Below are positions 45,598 to 53,973 of a DNA stretch of 64,000 nucleotides, in pieces. The DNA lies in contig NZ_JACHBY010000002.1 of assembly GCF_014200495.1 (NCBI RefSeq), positions 1 through 64,000 of the forward strand, read 5' to 3'. Origin of the DNA: Mucilaginibacter geliditolerans (GTDB taxonomy: Bacteria > Bacteroidota > Bacteroidia > Sphingobacteriales > Sphingobacteriaceae). Under the pieces are notes generated by a model, which saw nothing but the letters and a program-made list of their open reading frames with translations, searched no databases and was not told the DNA's origin. Positions within the stretch are counted from its first letter, which is position 1, and every line of letters starts with the position of its first letter. The position numbers and the translations under genes are program-made.

Positions 45598-45740
45598 GGT
45601 ATAGTTTAAGTATTGGGTAGACTTTATGGTCTCTCCTCTTTGTTTCACAGATCAATTGGTGGCTATTGTCTGCTTATTTTTATAGACCAAATTAAAAAAA
45701 ATATTTAATCTGGCGGCATTTAAAGTTTATTTTTTTGTTA

Positions 45741-45764
45741 ATTATATGATATAAATCATATAAT
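45741..45764. terminator. AT-rich palindrome after the DsbD-alpha gene
   Basis: ATTATATGAT-ATAA-ATCATATAAT is a perfect 10+10 inverted repeat 14 nt downstream of the minus-strand stop at 45778, followed by TAACAAAAAAATAAAC. It may be a weak terminator or an operator. Confidence 0.4.
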
Positions 45765-45777
45765 CTGCTTTTATAAT

Positions 45778-46224
45778 CTATTTTACAAGTATAGTAAAAT
45801 CAACATCATCAGGCGGCAGGCATTGCTTGCTGTCGCAGGCCATAAATTGTATACTGCCCTTAACTAGTTGTTGATTAGAAGCGAGCTTTACCTTTTGCTG
45901 AAAAACAACCGATTTTTCAAAATACTGCACATCCATATCGAAAGCTTTTTCATAATGAGTTATTGGTTTGGGTTCAGCGGTAATACCTAACAAACTGTAA
46001 CCATCTGCAGGAGTAAAAGTTAATGTGGTTTTTACAGGTCCCCCATCTTTAACAGTTTGCGAATAAATATGCCAGCCATTATCAATTGTGGCTTTTATAA
46101 ATATTATGGCTGTTGAATTGTCAACTTTTTTAGCGCCATATGACCATTTTACCGGCGCAAGTACCTGCGAATAAGCATTAGCATAAATAATAAAAGTTAA
46201 GGCTGCGATTATTATTTTCTTCAT
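45778..46224 (-). CDS. Stand-alone DsbD N-terminal (alpha) domain protein, periplasmic
   Basis: A 148-residue exported protein. The signal peptide is MKKIIIAALTFIIYANAYSQ. The mature part is only the DsbD-alpha immunoglobulin-like fold: WHIYSQTVKDGGPVKTTLTF in the middle and the cysteine pair in MACDSKQCLPPDDVDF near the end. In full DsbD this domain passes reducing equivalents to periplasmic partners such as TlpA-type proteins; here the membrane and thioredoxin domains are absent. The start is set at 46224. A longer in-frame start would run into the tRNA-Cys gene at 46262-46332. It lies in the unit headed by the SAM riboswitch. Confidence 0.85.
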   Translation of the reverse strand: MKKIIIAALTFIIYANAYSQVLAPVKWSYGAKKVDNSTAIIFIKATIDNGWHIYSQTVKDGGPVKTTLTFTPADGYSLLGITAEPKPITHYEKAFDMDVQYFEKSVVFQQKVKLASNQQLVKGSIQFMACDSKQCLPPDDVDFTILVK

Positions 46225-46261
46225 TTTTAATTGTGATTTAGGTGTTATAATTGTTTTATTG

Positions 46262-46332
46262 ATGTCGCGGGCAGATTCGAACTCCCGTACAGGGTTTTGC
46301 AGGCCCTTACCTATCCTCTCGGTCACGCGACT
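46262..46332 (-). tRNA. tRNA-Cys (GCA), structurally irregular copy
   Basis: A 71-nt cloverleaf read on the minus strand. Acceptor AGTCGCG/CGCGACA, D-arm ACC-GAGAGGATA-GGT, anticodon loop CTGCAAA (anticodon GCA), T-loop TTCGAAT, and discriminator T as expected for Cys tRNA. Mismatches: A1-A72 in the acceptor stem, a C-A pair closing the anticodon loop and a G-G pair in the T-stem. CCA is not encoded. It ends 37 nt before the DsbD-alpha gene. It is either a variant tRNA or one on the way to decay. Confidence 0.75.
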
Positions 46333-46341
46333 GTATTAGTT

Positions 46342-46500
46342 TTATATGCAATAATGAAAATTTGGCGATAATATACACATCGCGTAATTAGTTCCGGTTA
46401 GTGTTTTACTGTTAGATGAATTTGTTAAACAAGAGCATTCATGCCTGAATATATCAGGGGCAGATTGGTGTTTTACGATTTTGCAGAAGTAGATTTTCAT
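46342..46500 (-). CDS. Possible 52-residue Cys-containing peptide between SAM riboswitch and tRNA-Cys
   Basis: An ATG-initiated frame, MKIYFCKIVKHQSAPDIF.., with five cysteines in 52 residues (for example HECSC and FHYCI-stop), ending 9 nt before the tRNA. It is the only ATG frame of some length downstream of the riboswitch before the tRNA. No homologue is known to me and composition is unlike a folded domain. It could be the riboswitch-controlled frame, a leader, or not coding. Confidence 0.3.
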   Translation of the reverse strand: MKIYFCKIVKHQSAPDIFRHECSCLTNSSNSKTLTGTNYAMCILSPNFHYCI

Positions 46501-46582
46501 TTGCTTAATAATTATTTACCTGTTTGTAAATACTTACCAGAAAGAAAACAAGAGAATATGCCTTTAAGTGATAGTCTGCTGT

Positions 46583-46696
46583 CTCTTATCTATCTCCGTT
46601 TCTGGAGCAGGAATTAGCACCTTTTACTTGCTAATTGAGCAGGTACAGGTTGCTAAGACGTCATAGGGCCTTTCCCTCTGTCTTTCTGGATAAGTA
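46583..46696 (-). ncRNA. SAM-I (S-box) riboswitch
   Basis: The minus strand shows the S-box core in order: CTTATC, then AGAGGGAAAGGCCC, TGACGTCTTAGCAACC, GGTGCTAATTCC, and AGATAAG closing the P1 helix with the opening CTTATC. These are the conserved SAM-binding elements. Downstream, TCTTTCTGGTAAGTA (46531-46545) can pair with the 5' strand of the aptamer (TACTTATCCAGAAAGA) and so compete with P1, a plausible expression platform. The controlled unit is unusual: a small frame, a tRNA-Cys and a DsbD-alpha gene rather than methionine synthesis genes. Confidence 0.88.
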
Positions 46697-46715
46697 TTAA
46701 AGAACAATTATGATA

Positions 46716-46749
46716 CAAATATATCAATATATTCTACTATTCCTATAGA
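46716..46749 (-). promoter_or_regulatory. Promoter of the SAM-riboswitch unit with shared inverted repeat
   Basis: Minus-strand -7 element TATATTTG (46716-46723), about 20 nt before the riboswitch. Nine bp upstream lies TCTACTATTCCTATAGA (plus-strand reading, 46733-46749), an inverted repeat TCTA-N9-TAGA followed by TATTATA. The same -7, the same 9-bp gap and the same half-sites occur at 53588-53621, so one regulator probably controls both. The repeat covers the -33 region. Confidence 0.6.
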
Positions 46750-46777
46750 TATTATATATTTAATATGTTTTTAAATA

Positions 46778-48057
46778 TCACCTAAGGTATATTTTGCCCG
46801 CTTTCATTACAAACGCTACGTTTTTCATTACTTTAATATCCGCTAGCGGGTCGCCGTCAATCGCAATTATGTCGGCAAACTTACCTTTGCTGATACTCCC
46901 CAACTCCTGATCTTTTCCTAAAAGTATAGCTGCATTAGAGGTAGCCGATTTGATGGCTTCCATTGGCGGCATTCCCGCATCAACCATATATCCAAACTCC
47001 AGATAGTTCAGCCCATGGTCAAAAGCGCCTGCATCTGTTCCAAAAGCAATTTTAACTCCTGCTTTATACGCTTTTGCGAAGGTCCGCTGAATCTGATCAC
47101 CAAAAGCAATCGCCTTAGCGGCTATAATTGGTGGATAATACCCTTTTTTGCAGAGTCGGCAACCGCTTTACCGGCAATAATAGTGGGCACATACCAGGTA
47201 CCATATTGTTTCATCAGTTTAATGTCCTCATCATCCATATAAGTGCCATGTTCAATTGAGGCTACCCCGCCCAATATAGCTCTCCTTATCCCCTCGGCAC
47301 CATGTGCATGGCAGGCAACCTTCAAGCCATAATCGTTGGCTGTTTCAACCACTGCCTTAATTTCATCAATGGTAAACTTTGCCTTTTTATTATTATCGCC
47401 CAGTTCAAAAACACCACCTGTTGATGCGATCTTTATAACATCCACGCCAGCTTTTACCTGCAACCTCACTGCTTTTATCAGCTCGTCCCTGCCATCGGCA
47501 ACCCCGTCTTCGGGGCCGGGACGATGATTAAAAACATCGTCCCGGAATCCGTTCGTCGGGTCACTCGCCCCACCGCTTGATGAGATGATCTTTCCAGCAG
47601 TAAATATGCGCGGGCCATCAACCCACCCCCTTTCAACTGCATTCCGCAGACTGATATTTACACCTGTGCCGCCAAGATCGCGCACAGTAGTAAACCCAGC
47701 TAAGAGTGTTTTTTTGGCAAAATTTACGGAGCGATACGCGATATCTGCATCTGATAAAGTAAAGGTCTCTAACAAAGTGTTGGTACTTAGGATATCCTCC
47801 AGGTGTACATGGCAATCTATAAGGCCGGGTAAAACAGTCTTCGATCTTAGATCAATTACTTTATCCGCAGTGCCTGCTTCAGGGTATCCATTAACCACAC
47901 TTTGTATACGGCCGCTATCCACAATTATGGTTACTTTAGTTTGAACGGTATTTGAAATACCGTCAATAAGTTTACCACAGTACAGGTAAGTTTTTTGCGC
48001 CTGTACAATTTGAGAGCACAGCAATAAACACAGCACTATTATCTTTTTCATCTGCAT
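46778..48057 (-). CDS. Amidohydrolase (imidazolonepropionase/prolidase-like), split by a -1 frameshift
   Basis: Secreted metal-dependent amidohydrolase. The signal peptide is MKKIIVLCLLLCSQIVQAQ. Metal ligands: HxH in GLIDCHVHLED, the lysine in VDVIKIASTGGV, and histidines in VACHAHG and SIEHGTYMDD. The first frame stops at 47122 after ADSAKKGIIHQL. A -1 shift at AAAAAAG (47149-47143) continues as KKGYYPPIIAAKAIAFG.. and supplies the catalytic aspartate in AFGTDAGAFDHG and the C-terminus ending GKIYLR, for about 426 residues in total. Without the shift the enzyme lacks its aspartate. This is a programmed frameshift, a real mutation or an assembly error in an A6 run. It is the last gene of the second susCD operon; peptide or amide substrates are likely. 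Confidence 0.8.
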
Positions 48058-48093
48058 ATATTTTCGTTGGAAAATGTATTAACCAGTGCTATT

Positions 48094-48555
48094 TTAATTT
48101 AATGGAAGATTTTCAACCGTGACATCCCAGTGGGCAATCACAATTTCCCACCTGCGCTGCTCCTCCTTTTTATAGGTTTCCTGATCCGGGAACAATTGCA
48201 GTTTATAGGGATCGACAATACTATAATCAAAAGCGAGTGCTGCTGTTTTAAAAACTACACTCACTTTTAAATCCCAGCGGCTCTCTTCGCTGCTATGCAG
48301 TCTTGGGGTTTCCGCTTCAATACTGATTACATCACCTTTTTCCTGTAACTTCTTTAACAAAGGGTAATGGTTCTTCTTCCACAGGGCAATAAACTCGTCG
48401 GAATAACCCCACTTTATTTTGTAATAATCTTCTATTTTAAAATACTCGGCAGGGTTAGCCTTTTGGGCCGAAGCCTGGTTACCGGAAATCAGCAGAACTA
48501 CTGCTATCAGCGTTACTGTTAATAATTTGAAGTGGTGCATGGTTACTTTTTTCAT
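48094..48555 (-). CDS. Secreted protein of unknown function in the second susCD operon
   Basis: A 153-residue exported protein (hydrophobic signal LTVTLIAVVLLISGNQASA). The mature part (YYKIKWGYSDEFIALWKKNHYPLLKKLQEKGDVISIEAETPR..) resembles a small alpha/beta-barrel or SnoaL/dabb-like single domain, but I cannot assign a family. It lies 21 nt after susD and 36 nt before the amidohydrolase, so it is likely part of processing of the imported compound. Confidence 0.7.
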   Translation of the reverse strand: MKKVTMHHFKLLTVTLIAVVLLISGNQASAQKANPAEYFKIEDYYKIKWGYSDEFIALWKKNHYPLLKKLQEKGDVISIEAETPRLHSSEESRWDLKVSVVFKTAALAFDYSIVDPYKLQLFPDQETYKKEEQRRWEIVIAHWDVTVENLPLN

Positions 48556-48576
48556 GTCGTTTAATTTTATAAATGA

Positions 48577-50028
48577 TTAATTTTTGTCCCAGAATAACTT
48601 TGTAGCAATATTATCTCCGCCTATTGCTGCTGCGGCCTGACTGTAATTAGCCTGATTAACATTTTGCTCAGTTATTGGGTAGGTGAAACGGTTAAGATAC
48701 GAAGTTTGATTTGGCGGTAACGGCAGCACAAGCCCTAACCTCCTGATTTCTGTCCAGGCCTCATATCCCCTGTTATAAAGAGCGATATACTTCTGCGTTC
48801 CAATCTTTAATTTATATGAACCTGCAGCAGTTGTATATGCAACTTTGGGATTAGCCAGGTAGGTACTAATGTCATTAGCGCTGCCTCCCCAATAACTTAT
48901 GGAGGCTGTTATGGCGTTGATATAATGCTGCTGTGCAGTTCCGCCTACATTAAAGCCTCTTTCTACTGCTTCCGCCAGGTCAAATTCTACCTCCGAATAA
49001 TCAGCCAGTAACGAAGGTAGATTTGGCTGGGCAATAGTGTTGCTGAAGGTTGAAAATTTGTTATAGGTATTAACCTTACCAATGGCTCCGCCCTTATATA
49101 CCAGCACATCACTGGCCTGTGGGTTCGCATTTGTATCGATGGCGGTATAGTATGCCGGTCTCCTTGGGTCGTTTAAACTATTCAACAGATCAACAAGTGT
49201 GGCTCCTGCAACATAATCTATTAAATGACCTTGCACCTGGTCAACCCACAGCGGGTTGGTATTTGGGGTAGTTGTTAAATAGTTAAAGCTTACATTATCA
49301 GCATTGGATTGTAAGGCATTTGGAGCAGCATCTTCCACGGCCAGTTTGGATTTTGCCGGTTCAACATCAGCTAAAGTAATACCAACTTTTAATTTTACGG
49401 TGTTGCCAAACTTTTTCCATGAACTGATCTCATTAACGCCATTAAATAACAGATCGGCAGTATTAAACCCCGGTGCCGTGGTGTTAAGCTTCGATAACGC
49501 ATCATCCAAACGACTTAGTAAACTATCATAAATCTGGCTTGCATCATCATATTTCGGCGTGGTATTGGTGTAATCAACTGCCTGGGTATATGGAATATTG
49601 CCAAAAGTATTTACCAATACCGCGTAAGCATATACCTCAAGAATATTGATCTGCGCCAGCTGATTACTTTTTTGTGCCGCCGATAAAGTTACGTCAGCTT
49701 GGGTAAGCTTTTCCGCCTCGTACAAATTTCGCAATACGTTTACATAAATGGCATTCCAGAAACCATCGGGCACATTACGCAATTTCAGGTCATAATCGCT
49801 TTCGGATATTGCGGTTGTCTCTGTCCATTGCTGGGCCGTTAGTCTGAATATATTTACGTTATAAGCACTGGTTGCCAATACATCCGACAGTTGTTTCTCA
49901 GCATAAGAAAACAAAGTAGATGCCGGTACAGCGGTTGCGCTTTTGGTATCATTATTCAGGTATTCATCTTTTTTAACACAGCCGCTTAATGCCATGGCAG
50001 TCAGCAGCGTAAATATTATCTTTTTCAT
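48577..50028 (-). CDS. SusD/RagB-type lipoprotein (second system)
   Basis: A 483-residue SusD-like_2 lipoprotein, lipobox ALSGC at residue 17 followed by VKKDEYLNN. Typical segments are YAYAVLVNTFGNIPYTQAVDY and the C-terminal YNRGYEAWTEIRRLGL. It begins 4 nt after the susC stop. It partners the transporter at 50033-53293. With an amidohydrolase rather than glycosidases in the operon, the cargo is more likely a peptide or amide than a glycan. Confidence 0.93.
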   Translation of the reverse strand: MKKIIFTLLTAMALSGCVKKDEYLNNDTKSATAVPASTLFSYAEKQLSDVLATSAYNVNIFRLTAQQWTETTAISESDYDLKLRNVPDGFWNAIYVNVLRNLYEAEKLTQADVTLSAAQKSNQLAQINILEVYAYAVLVNTFGNIPYTQAVDYTNTTPKYDDASQIYDSLLSRLDDALSKLNTTAPGFNTADLLFNGVNEISSWKKFGNTVKLKVGITLADVEPAKSKLAVEDAAPNALQSNADNVSFNYLTTTPNTNPLWVDQVQGHLIDYVAGATLVDLLNSLNDPRRPAYYTAIDTNANPQASDVLVYKGGAIGKVNTYNKFSTFSNTIAQPNLPSLLADYSEVEFDLAEAVERGFNVGGTAQQHYINAITASISYWGGSANDISTYLANPKVAYTTAAGSYKLKIGTQKYIALYNRGYEAWTEIRRLGLVLPLPPNQTSYLNRFTYPITEQNVNQANYSQAAAAIGGDNIATKLFWDKN

Positions 50029-50032
50029 CTGT

Positions 50033-53000
50033 TTAGAAGGTAAATTTTAAGTTAAAACCATATCTGCGCACATTTGGGTATGAGCCAAGCTGTACACCCT
50101 GGTAGGCGCTGCCTGCACCAAGGCCGTCTTCCGGATCGGCATATGGGATATTTTTATGGATGATCCAAAGGTTACGGCCGTTAAGTGAAACGTCGATTGC
50201 TTTTACCGCTCCTATCTTTTGTACAAATGATGCAGGTACGCTATAGGTAAATGCAGCTTCTCTCAGCTTAATGTAGGAAGCATCATATACAAAGGCTTTG
50301 TTTGGCGCTGTTTGATAGCCATAAGCTGATTGATTTTGCGAAGCGTCGATCCTGGTGGTATTAGGTGCGCCGTTTGCATAAACACCGGGCAGAATAACCC
50401 CGCCGCCTTGTGATAAAGGATTTCTTTTAGGATTGCCCAGATCATTTAAGCCCGCAGTTTCCGGATACAATCCTGTCCATAGGCCAAATACCATATCCAC
50501 ATCATAAATACTTCCGCCGTGACTAAAGTCAACCAGAAAGCTTAACGTGAAATTTTTATAACGGAAGGCATTATAAACACCGCCAGTCCAATCAGGGTTG
50601 GAGTTACCTATGTTATTATTAGAATTGGATGTAAACAGGTAATGACCTGTTGCATCCACTTCCGGTTGCCCGTTTTTGTAAATAAAATCAGTTCCCCTTA
50701 AAGTTCCATACGGTTCGCCAACAGTAGCGTTTGTTGTTACACCACCTTTATAAGCCGCTAACTGGTAATTATTAACCCCATTGTAAAGCGATAAAACCTT
50801 ATTGGTATTTTTAGCGAAATTTACGTTGATGTTCCATGAAAAGTCATCAGTTTTAAGCGGATTGCCGGTTACAGTAACCTCCACACCCTTATTTTGCACA
50901 TTACCGGAATTTACGTACAAGCCATCGTACCCGGTTGCCGTAGATACCGATACCGGCAATATCTGGTTAATGGTATTATTTTTATAATAAGTAAAGTCGA
51001 ACCCTATACGGTTTTTAAGGAATGATGCTTCCAGGCCGGTTTCAAAGCTTTTTGTCCGCTCTGGTTTCAGGTCGGCATTGTTACGCACTGTAGATACATA
51101 GTAAAGTGGCTCTGAGCCAAAATTGGCCGCTTTATCATAAACCTCATTAATGCTGTGCGATGGCGCATCGTTACCTACTTCGGCATAATTCAGTTTTACC
51201 TTCCCGTTAGAAAGCCAGGTATAATCCTTCAAAAGGCTTGAAAAAACAAAACTACCGGCAACAGAAGGATAATAATAGGTATTGTTTTTATCCGGCAGTG
51301 TGGTAGATTGATCGCGCCTTAAAGTTCCATCAAGAAAAAGAAAGTCTTTATAGCCAAAGGTAACACCGCTAAAAATACCGGTAACTACCTTCTGATCAAC
51401 TTCCTCAATAGGATAGTCTATCGGATTTACTGAATTACTTAAAGCAAACAATCCCGGGATAACCAACCCGCCATTAGTTGACGCGCTGATGGAGTTGATA
51501 TTTTGCCGCCTGGCGTTTAAACCTAAAACCCCTTTAAAGCTGATATCATTAGTGATAGCCTTATTAAAATTCAATAACAGATCGTAGTTGTTTTCTTTAT
51601 AAGTACGGTTTAAACGATAATAGGACGATGGTGTAACCACGCTGCCCACATTGATACGTTGTTCCTGAAATTCATTATAATAATCTTCTGAAGCGCGCCC
51701 CAAAATGTCCAACCAATTGAACAATTTGTAATCAAGACTTACGTTACCGAAATAACGGTCCCTTTCGTCTGTTTCATAGTTCTGGTATTGAACAAAATAT
51801 GGGTTATCCCAGTAAGCGGAGCTGAGGTCCGTAGGGCTTTTAACATTCCAGTTATCATTGCTGTTTGTTCTGAAATAGGCATCTTTCAAGTCCTGTACAT
51901 CCACGTTTACCTGCCAGAACTCGCGGAAATTTTGCAGTAAATTTATAGGTTCGCCATTTTGGCCGCCGAAGCCGGTGCCGCCCCTGCCCTTGCCTGCGGT
52001 TTGCGTGTAATTTACACTGGCTGCTACTGTTAATTTATCAGTAAGCCTGTACGAGCCGCCAAAATTGAACAAATTTTTACCGATACTGCTGTTCGGCAAT
52101 ATGCCATAATCATCTGACCGGGTATAGCCGATCTTATAATTACCCTTGTCGGTCCCACCATCAATAAATAAGCTATTATTGAATGTATAGGGGTGATTAA
52201 AAAATGTAGAGGGGTCGTTTTTTGCAGCTACCCATGGTGTTTGTTTATGATAATAGGGCGATGTGGGATCAAGAGATCGCCAGTCGTACACCAACAGGCT
52301 TGGATCAAACTTTTGGCCGTAGGAAGCATCATCGTAAGTAGGCACCACCAGTTGTTTAGTACCGTCGCCCAATATATCAGTATAATCAAAGTGGCTGCCC
52401 GGTGTATTCGGATCATAGTAAGGGCCGTAACCTGCACCATATTCCTTTTGATACTGGGCAAATGTACTTTTATCCACTGAACCAAATAACACACCTGTAT
52501 TTAAAATTACATTAAGGCCTTTACTCCCCTTTTTTGTCGTAATAATGATAGCGCCATTTGCCGCCCTTGATCCATAAAGCGCGGTAGAAGCTGCTCCTTT
52601 CAGCACGGTAACGCTGGCAACATCATCCGGGTTGATATCTGCACCCGGGCTGCCGTAATCATAACCACCCTTGCCATTACGTTGGTTTTGGGTTACATTA
52701 CTCATGCCGCCCAGTTCTAGTTCGCTTGAATTATCGATGGGCACACCATCAACCACAAATAATGGCTGGTTACTGCCTGATAGTGATTTAGGACCCCTGA
52801 GCACAATATTTGTTGAACCGCCAATATCATTAGCTTGCTTAATTTGAGCGCCAGCTATTTTTCCGGATAATTCACCAAGTAAATTGGTGTTTCTGTTGCT
52901 GTTCACCTCTGCTCCTGTTAAGGTCTGTGCAGAATAAGGCAGCTCACTCTTATTTCTTGAGAGGCCCAGCGCCACTACCACTACTTCACCCAATTTATTG

Positions 53001-53293
53001 GCGTTATGGGTTAGCGTTACATCTATGGTTGCCTGGTTAACAGTAATTTCCTGGTTATTATAACCCACAAATGAAAAAACAAGCGTTTCGCCATTGGCTG
53101 CTTTTATAGCATAATCGCCCTTGCCATCTGTTATGGTACCTTTTGATGTGTTTTTAATTTTGATACTTACACCAGGCAAACCACCCTCCTGATCGCTTAC
53201 ATTGCCATGTATAACTTGCTGCTGCGCAAAAGTTACCAGCGGGCATAAAAAAATAAATAGCAATAGCCATTTAATACGTATTGGTTTCATCAT
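50033..53293 (-). CDS. SusC/RagA-type TonB-linked transporter (second system)
   Basis: Outer-membrane transporter of about 1086 residues. I place the start at MMKPIRIKW, which gives a clean signal peptide (LLLFIFLCPLVTFAQ); an upstream ATG at 53356 would add 21 residues that are not signal-like. Domains: carboxypeptidase-like domain (GVSIKIKNTSKGTITDGKGD), TonB box region (LGEVVVVALGLS), plug (TVLKGAASTALYGSRAANGA) and barrel ending in YGFNLKFTF. The gene is preceded by a 39-residue leader frame ending ACCSACYCC and a promoter with the inverted repeat shared with the SAM-riboswitch unit, linking it to sulfur metabolism. Confidence 0.93.
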   Translation of the reverse strand: MMKPIRIKWLLLFIFLCPLVTFAQQQVIHGNVSDQEGGLPGVSIKIKNTSKGTITDGKGDYAIKAANGETLVFSFVGYNNQEITVNQATIDVTLTHNANKLGEVVVVALGLSRNKSELPYSAQTLTGAEVNSNRNTNLLGELSGKIAGAQIKQANDIGGSTNIVLRGPKSLSGSNQPLFVVDGVPIDNSSELELGGMSNVTQNQRNGKGGYDYGSPGADINPDDVASVTVLKGAASTALYGSRAANGAIIITTKKGSKGLNVILNTGVLFGSVDKSTFAQYQKEYGAGYGPYYDPNTPGSHFDYTDILGDGTKQLVVPTYDDASYGQKFDPSLLVYDWRSLDPTSPYYHKQTPWVAAKNDPSTFFNHPYTFNNSLFIDGGTDKGNYKIGYTRSDDYGILPNSSIGKNLFNFGGSYRLTDKLTVAASVNYTQTAGKGRGGTGFGGQNGEPINLLQNFREFWQVNVDVQDLKDAYFRTNSNDNWNVKSPTDLSSAYWDNPYFVQYQNYETDERDRYFGNVSLDYKLFNWLDILGRASEDYYNEFQEQRINVGSVVTPSSYYRLNRTYKENNYDLLLNFNKAITNDISFKGVLGLNARRQNINSISASTNGGLVIPGLFALSNSVNPIDYPIEEVDQKVVTGIFSGVTFGYKDFLFLDGTLRRDQSTTLPDKNNTYYYPSVAGSFVFSSLLKDYTWLSNGKVKLNYAEVGNDAPSHSINEVYDKAANFGSEPLYYVSTVRNNADLKPERTKSFETGLEASFLKNRIGFDFTYYKNNTINQILPVSVSTATGYDGLYVNSGNVQNKGVEVTVTGNPLKTDDFSWNINVNFAKNTNKVLSLYNGVNNYQLAAYKGGVTTNATVGEPYGTLRGTDFIYKNGQPEVDATGHYLFTSNSNNNIGNSNPDWTGGVYNAFRYKNFTLSFLVDFSHGGSIYDVDMVFGLWTGLYPETAGLNDLGNPKRNPLSQGGGVILPGVYANGAPNTTRIDASQNQSAYGYQTAPNKAFVYDASYIKLREAAFTYSVPASFVQKIGAVKAIDVSLNGRNLWIIHKNIPYADPEDGLGAGSAYQGVQLGSYPNVRRYGFNLKFTF

Positions 53294-53330
53294 GAATGCT
53301 TTTGAGTTTTGTAAAAATTTGGGCAATAGA

Positions 53331-53354
53331 GATCCTGAATCAATTCCAGGAATC
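53331..53354. promoter_or_regulatory. Candidate attenuator hairpin between Cys leader and susC
   Basis: On the minus strand GATTCCTGGAAT and ATTCAGGATC pair (about 10 bp with two bulges) around a TG loop, 83 nt after the leader stop and 38 nt before the susC start. It lies where an attenuator would act, but it is weak. Confidence 0.3.
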
Positions 53355-53436
53355 AATTTAAAATGTTAAAAAATGGAAAAATGCGATTAACTGCGATGAA
53401 AAATCTGCTATGAATCCATCAACAGATTAAGGAATT

Positions 53437-53556
53437 TCAACAACAATAGCAGGCGCTACAACAAGCGTTTATTTGGGCTTGACAAATAGTAGTTTTGATT
53501 CGGCAAGAATTAAGGGATTCCGTCCCTGTGGATTGAGATAGTAAGGTTGTAATCAT
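53437..53556 (-). CDS. Cysteine-rich leader peptide (39 aa) before the second susCD operon
   Basis: A short frame starting MITTLLSQSTGTES and ending AQINACCSACYCC-stop. Seven cysteines fall in 39 residues, five of them in the last eight. It starts 32 nt downstream of a TATATTTG -7 element and ends 143 nt before susC. There is no signal peptide or membrane segment. Position and codon content match the CCCCCL and LCCCCC frames at 45040 and 63955, so a cysteine-sensing leader is inferred. The sequence is otherwise not similar to theirs, consistent with selection only for terminal Cys codons. Confidence 0.65.
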   Translation of the reverse strand: MITTLLSQSTGTESLNSCRIKTTICQAQINACCSACYCC

Positions 53557-53587
53557 TGTATTATTATATTATATCAAGAATGTTACG

Positions 53588-53621
53588 CAAATATAATAAT
53601 ATTATCTATTAAATCCATAGA
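53588..53621 (-). promoter_or_regulatory. Promoter of the Cys-leader/susCD operon with shared inverted repeat
   Basis: Minus-strand -7 element TATATTTG (53588-53595). After a 9-bp gap comes TCTATTAAATCCATAGA (plus-strand reading, 53605-53621), an inverted repeat TCTAT-N7-ATAGA extended by CATTATA. Geometry and half-sites match the promoter at 46716-46749. The repeat sits in the -33 region, so an activator or competitor at the promoter is expected. The rest of 53622-53973 has no gene. Confidence 0.6.
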
Positions 53622-53973
53622 CATTATAGAATATAACCATATTAATGTCATCTTCATTGAAGATCGACATATAACCAATTGAAATACGATAAAAAGAGGT
53701 TCTACAAATCAAAGTTATAATCTGCACTTAAATAATGCTTGCCTTGAGGCTTTCCATTGCTACAAGTAATCATATGCCTGGTAAAATTGGTATTTAATGC
53801 GCGCCATATTCAATATCCTCAGCAGGCAGGGGCCGGAATTTTCGGCGTTACGACCTACCCTAAACGTTTAATTAGAATTTTCCCCCTTTATAGTTTGGAT
53901 TTTACCCCCTCCGCTTACAAGGGCCTCCTATTTTTACTTTACCAATTAACCCAATTTATCAACTTAAAAACGT

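Noticed and set aside
46225..46326. N-terminal extension of the DsbD-alpha gene starting at 46326
   Set aside because: The extra 34 residues are encoded by the tRNA-Cys gene and its flank; MKKIIIAALTF at 46224 gives a normal signal peptide.
46778..46987. Separate 69-residue gene (MVDAGMPPMEAIKSATSN..)
   Set aside because: It is the C-terminal part of the amidohydrolase in the -1 frame; the intervening sequence is open in that frame and continues the same domain.
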